DNA of 64,000 bases from Hyphomicrobiales bacterium (GTDB taxonomy: Bacteria; Pseudomonadota; Alphaproteobacteria; Rhizobiales; Beijerinckiaceae), in the NCBI GenBank assembly GCA_027484655.1, contig JAIXSM010000034.1, positions 1 to 64,000 on the forward strand. Reading direction: 5' to 3'. Shown here one piece after another: positions 62,179 to 64,000 of this stretch. A program made the position numbers and the translations under genes. Under the pieces are notes generated by a model. That model saw only the letters and a list, made by a program, of their open reading frames with translations, made no database searches and was not told the DNA's origin. How positions within the stretch are numbered: the stretch's first letter is position 1; each line of letters starts with the position of its first letter.

Positions 62179-63644
62179 CAGACGCTCCGCTGGCTGGAGA
62201 AGGAGGCGAGGGCGCGCATGTCGGGATCTTCGATGATCCAGGTGTCCTTCGTGCCGCCGCCCTGGCTGGAGTTGACCACGAGCGAGCCCTCGCGCATGGC
62301 CACGCGGGTGAGGCCGCCGGGCACCACGCGCGAGCCATTGGCGCCGGTCAGCACAAACGGGCGCAGATCCACATGCCGTGGCGCAACGCCGCTCTCCACG
62401 AATGTCGGGCAGGTGGACAGGCTCAGGGTCGGCTGGGCGATGTAGTTCACAGGGTCCGCCAGCAGCTTTTCGCGGAAGGCGGCGCGCTCCTCGCGCGTGG
62501 CGTGGGGGCCCACCAGCATTCCGTAGCCGCCGGAGCCGTTGACCTCCTTCACCACCAACTCATGCAGATGGTCGAGGACATAGGCGAGCGCGTCGGGCTC
62601 GCGGCAGCGCCATGTGGGCACGTTCTTGAGGATCGCCTCTTCTCCCAGATAGAAGCGCACGATCTCGGGCATGTACGTGTACATGGCCTTGTCGTCGGCG
62701 ACGCCAGTGCCCACAGCGTTGGAGAGCGTGAGGTTGCCGGCGTGGTAGGCGTTCAGCACGCCCGGCACGCCCAGCACCGAGTCCGGGCGGAAGGCGAGGG
62801 GGTCGAGGTAATCGTCGTCGATGCGCCGGTAGAGCACGTCGATGCGCTTTGGGCCTTGCGTCGTGCGCATGTAGAGCACGTCGTCCCGCACCAGCAGGTC
62901 GCTGCCCTCCACAAGCTCCACCCCAAGCCTGTCGGCAAGGAACGAGTGCTCATAATAGGCGGAGTTGAATTGGCCCGGCGTCAGCAGCGCCACCACGGGC
63001 TCGCGCGCAGCGGTGGCGGGCGCCACGGAACGCAGGCAGTTCAGCAGCAGGTCCGTATAGTTCTCGACAGGCGCGATGCGGTGGGCGGCGAACAGATCCG
63101 GCAACAGCCGCATCATCACCTCGCGGTTCTCCAGCATGTAGGAGACGCCCGAGGGCGTGCGCGCGTTGTCCTCCAGCACGTAGAACTCGTTCTCGCCGGT
63201 GCGCACGATGTCGATGCCGGCGATGTGCACCCAGATGTCATGGGGCGCGCGGCGCCCCGCCATCTGCGGGCAGAAATGCGGGTTGCGGAAGACAAGGTCA
63301 TCGGGCACGACGCCGGCGCGCAGGATCTCGCGGGCGCCGTATATGTCCGTGAGGAAGGCGTTGATCGCCTTCACGCGTTGCACGAGGCCGCGTTCCAGCA
63401 GCCCCCATTCGCTCTGCGAGATGATGCGCGGGATGATGTCGAACGGGATGAGGCGCTCGGACGCGTCCTTGGATCCATAGACCGCGAAGGTGATGCCGAT
63501 GCGCCTGAACAGCAGTTCAGCCTGGCTGCGCCGTGCGGAGAGCACATCCGGCGGGGTCTCCCGCAGCCATGCGTCGATTTTTGCGTAGACGCTGCGAACG
63601 TCGCCGCCGCTGGCGTTCATTTCGTCCCAGAAACTCTGTTCGAG
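62178..63644 (-). CDS. Circularly permuted ATP-grasp protein
   Basis: A 488-residue protein (start MLEQSFWDEMNASGG at 63644). Its pattern is RRIGITFAVYGSKDASERLIPFDIIPRII, GRRAPHDIWVHIAGIDIVRTGENEFYVLEDNARTPSGVSYMLENR, and VVKEVNGSGGYGMLVGPHA. This matches the CP_ATPgrasp type 2 family, ATP-dependent ligases of unknown substrate. It heads the four-gene Anbu cluster. A longer GC-rich upstream start (63689) lacks the family N-terminus. Confidence 0.92.
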   Translation of the reverse strand, partial: LEQSFWDEMNASGGDVRSVYAKIDAWLRETPPDVLSARRSQAELLFRRIGITFAVYGSKDASERLIPFDIIPRIISQSEWGLLERGLVQRVKAINAFLTDIYGAREILRAGVVPDDLVFRNPHFCPQMAGRRAPHDIWVHIAGIDIVRTGENEFYVLEDNARTPSGVSYMLENREVMMRLLPDLFAAHRIAPVENYTDLLLNCLRSVAPATAAREPVVALLTPGQFNSAYYEHSFLADRLGVELVEGSDLLVRDDVLYMRTTQGPKRIDVLYRRIDDDYLDPLAFRPDSVLGVPGVLNAYHAGNLTLSNAVGTGVADDKAMYTYMPEIVRFYLGEEAILKNVPTWRCREPDALAYVLDHLHELVVKEVNGSGGYGMLVGPHATREERAAFREKLLADPVNYIAQPTLSLSTCPTFVESGVAPRHVDLRPFVLTGANGSRVVPGGLTRVAMREGSLVVNSSQGGGTKDTWIIEDPDMRALASFSSQRSV

Positions 63645-63770
63645 CATAAACCCCACCCGGCAGCCCGGGCGAGGAACTCGCGCGGGCACGACTCAGCGTT
63701 AGCAAGGCTCGTACCAGCGCAGCAGCGACCAAAGACTCGCCAGCGGGCGCCGCAGCCACGCCCAATAAGC

Positions 63771-64000
63771 CTAAGACGTGGGCTTTGCGCCTTCAAGTGA
63801 GGCTTCCGGCTGACGCGCCGGGCCGCGCACGCGCCGTCTTGGCCGCAACCGGCGGCGGAACCAGAGCAGCACGCCCGTGGCGAGCAGGGCCAGAAACGCC
63901 ACGGACAGCAGCACATTCATCACGCCGCCCCACACGCCCCAGAACGTTCCCTCATGGAACGTGCGCGGCAGGTTGGCGCTGGCCGGGGTCAGTCCGTCGC
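63771..64000 (-). CDS. PepSY-associated membrane protein, C-terminal part (cut by window edge)
   Basis: A partial reading of 76 codons running off the right edge. It shows FHEGTFWGVWGG, the HExxFWG-type motif of PepSY_TM proteins, then one transmembrane helix (NVLLSVAFLALLATGVLLWF). A basic tail RRRLRPRRRVRG follows. Full-length members have four helices and PepSY domains and are often linked to iron-siderophore uptake. The frame ends in TAG at 63771. Confidence 0.8.
   Translation of the reverse strand, partial: DGLTPASANLPRTFHEGTFWGVWGGVMNVLLSVAFLALLATGVLLWFRRRLRPRRRVRGPARQPEASLEGAKPTS

Overview
The window is GC-rich DNA from an alphaproteobacterium, most likely a member of the Hyphomicrobiales (Rhizobiales). 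The evidence is an Omp25/31-type porin, a DUF2852 protein, an extensin-family lipoprotein, an ExoD protein, a HisZ-dependent HisG, an imuA-imuB-dnaE2 cassette preceded by a GAAC-N7-GAAC LexA box, RpoH, and an Anbu-type proteasome cluster. No species call is justified. No rRNA, tRNA, insertion sequence, prophage or CRISPR array was seen.

Layout. 1-323: nest of dispersed palindromic repeats. 0.3-7.4 kb (minus): two M16 peptidases, an exported unknown, lspA, ileS. 7.7-9.3 kb (plus): two toxin-antitoxin pairs, BrnT/HTH and ParS-like/RES. 9.3-11.2 kb (minus): ribF and a HAD phosphatase. 11.3-13.0 kb (plus): Bug-type binding protein, RidA, HMA protein. 13.0-16.0 kb (minus): adaptor, permease and ATPase of a MacAB/Lol-like exporter. 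16.2-21.6 kb: class III aminotransferase, Dps, M15-like lipoprotein, SPOR protein, hisS. 21.7-24.6 kb: accessory block lying between hisS and hisZG, with an AT-richer methyltransferase/winged-helix pair, a cupin, repeats, ExoD and a DUF1476 protein. 24.8-29.7 kb: hisZ-hisG, META protein, exported partner plus RNase T2, rlmJ. 29.7-41.2 kb: envelope genes (LysM, porin, Tim44-like, extensin, L,D-transpeptidase), regulators (TetR, receiver, MarR), a second Bug protein, a NAGPA-like protein and a histone-deacetylase-like protein. 41.4-47.3 kb: SOS mutasome operon. 47.3-51.5 kb: SET protein, quinone oxidoreductase, small secreted protein, NMT1-type binding protein, candidate 6S RNA, rpoH. 51.6-59.5 kb (minus): membrane protein, purA, aroE, vapBC, TRAP binding protein, thiC with a TPP riboswitch. 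59.6-63.6 kb (minus): ATP-grasp, alpha-E, transglutaminase-like and Anbu genes. 63.8-64 kb: truncated PepSY-type membrane protein.

The most unusual feature is in the error-prone polymerase gene dnaE2. It carries two nearly identical palindromic repeat elements of about 179 bp, inserted in the same orientation and reading frame exactly 2,640 bp apart. Each adds about 60 residues to the protein. A diverged intergenic relative lies at 77-239. This resembles the protein-coding palindromic elements known from Rickettsia. In the same operon imuB appears to have lost about 50 residues of its N-terminal palm region.

Other points: a transglutaminase-like protein of the Anbu cluster that lacks its expected catalytic cysteine; a secreted protein translationally coupled to RNase T2; a 27-residue membrane peptide with a good ribosome binding site; and four solute-binding proteins with no transporter genes beside them.
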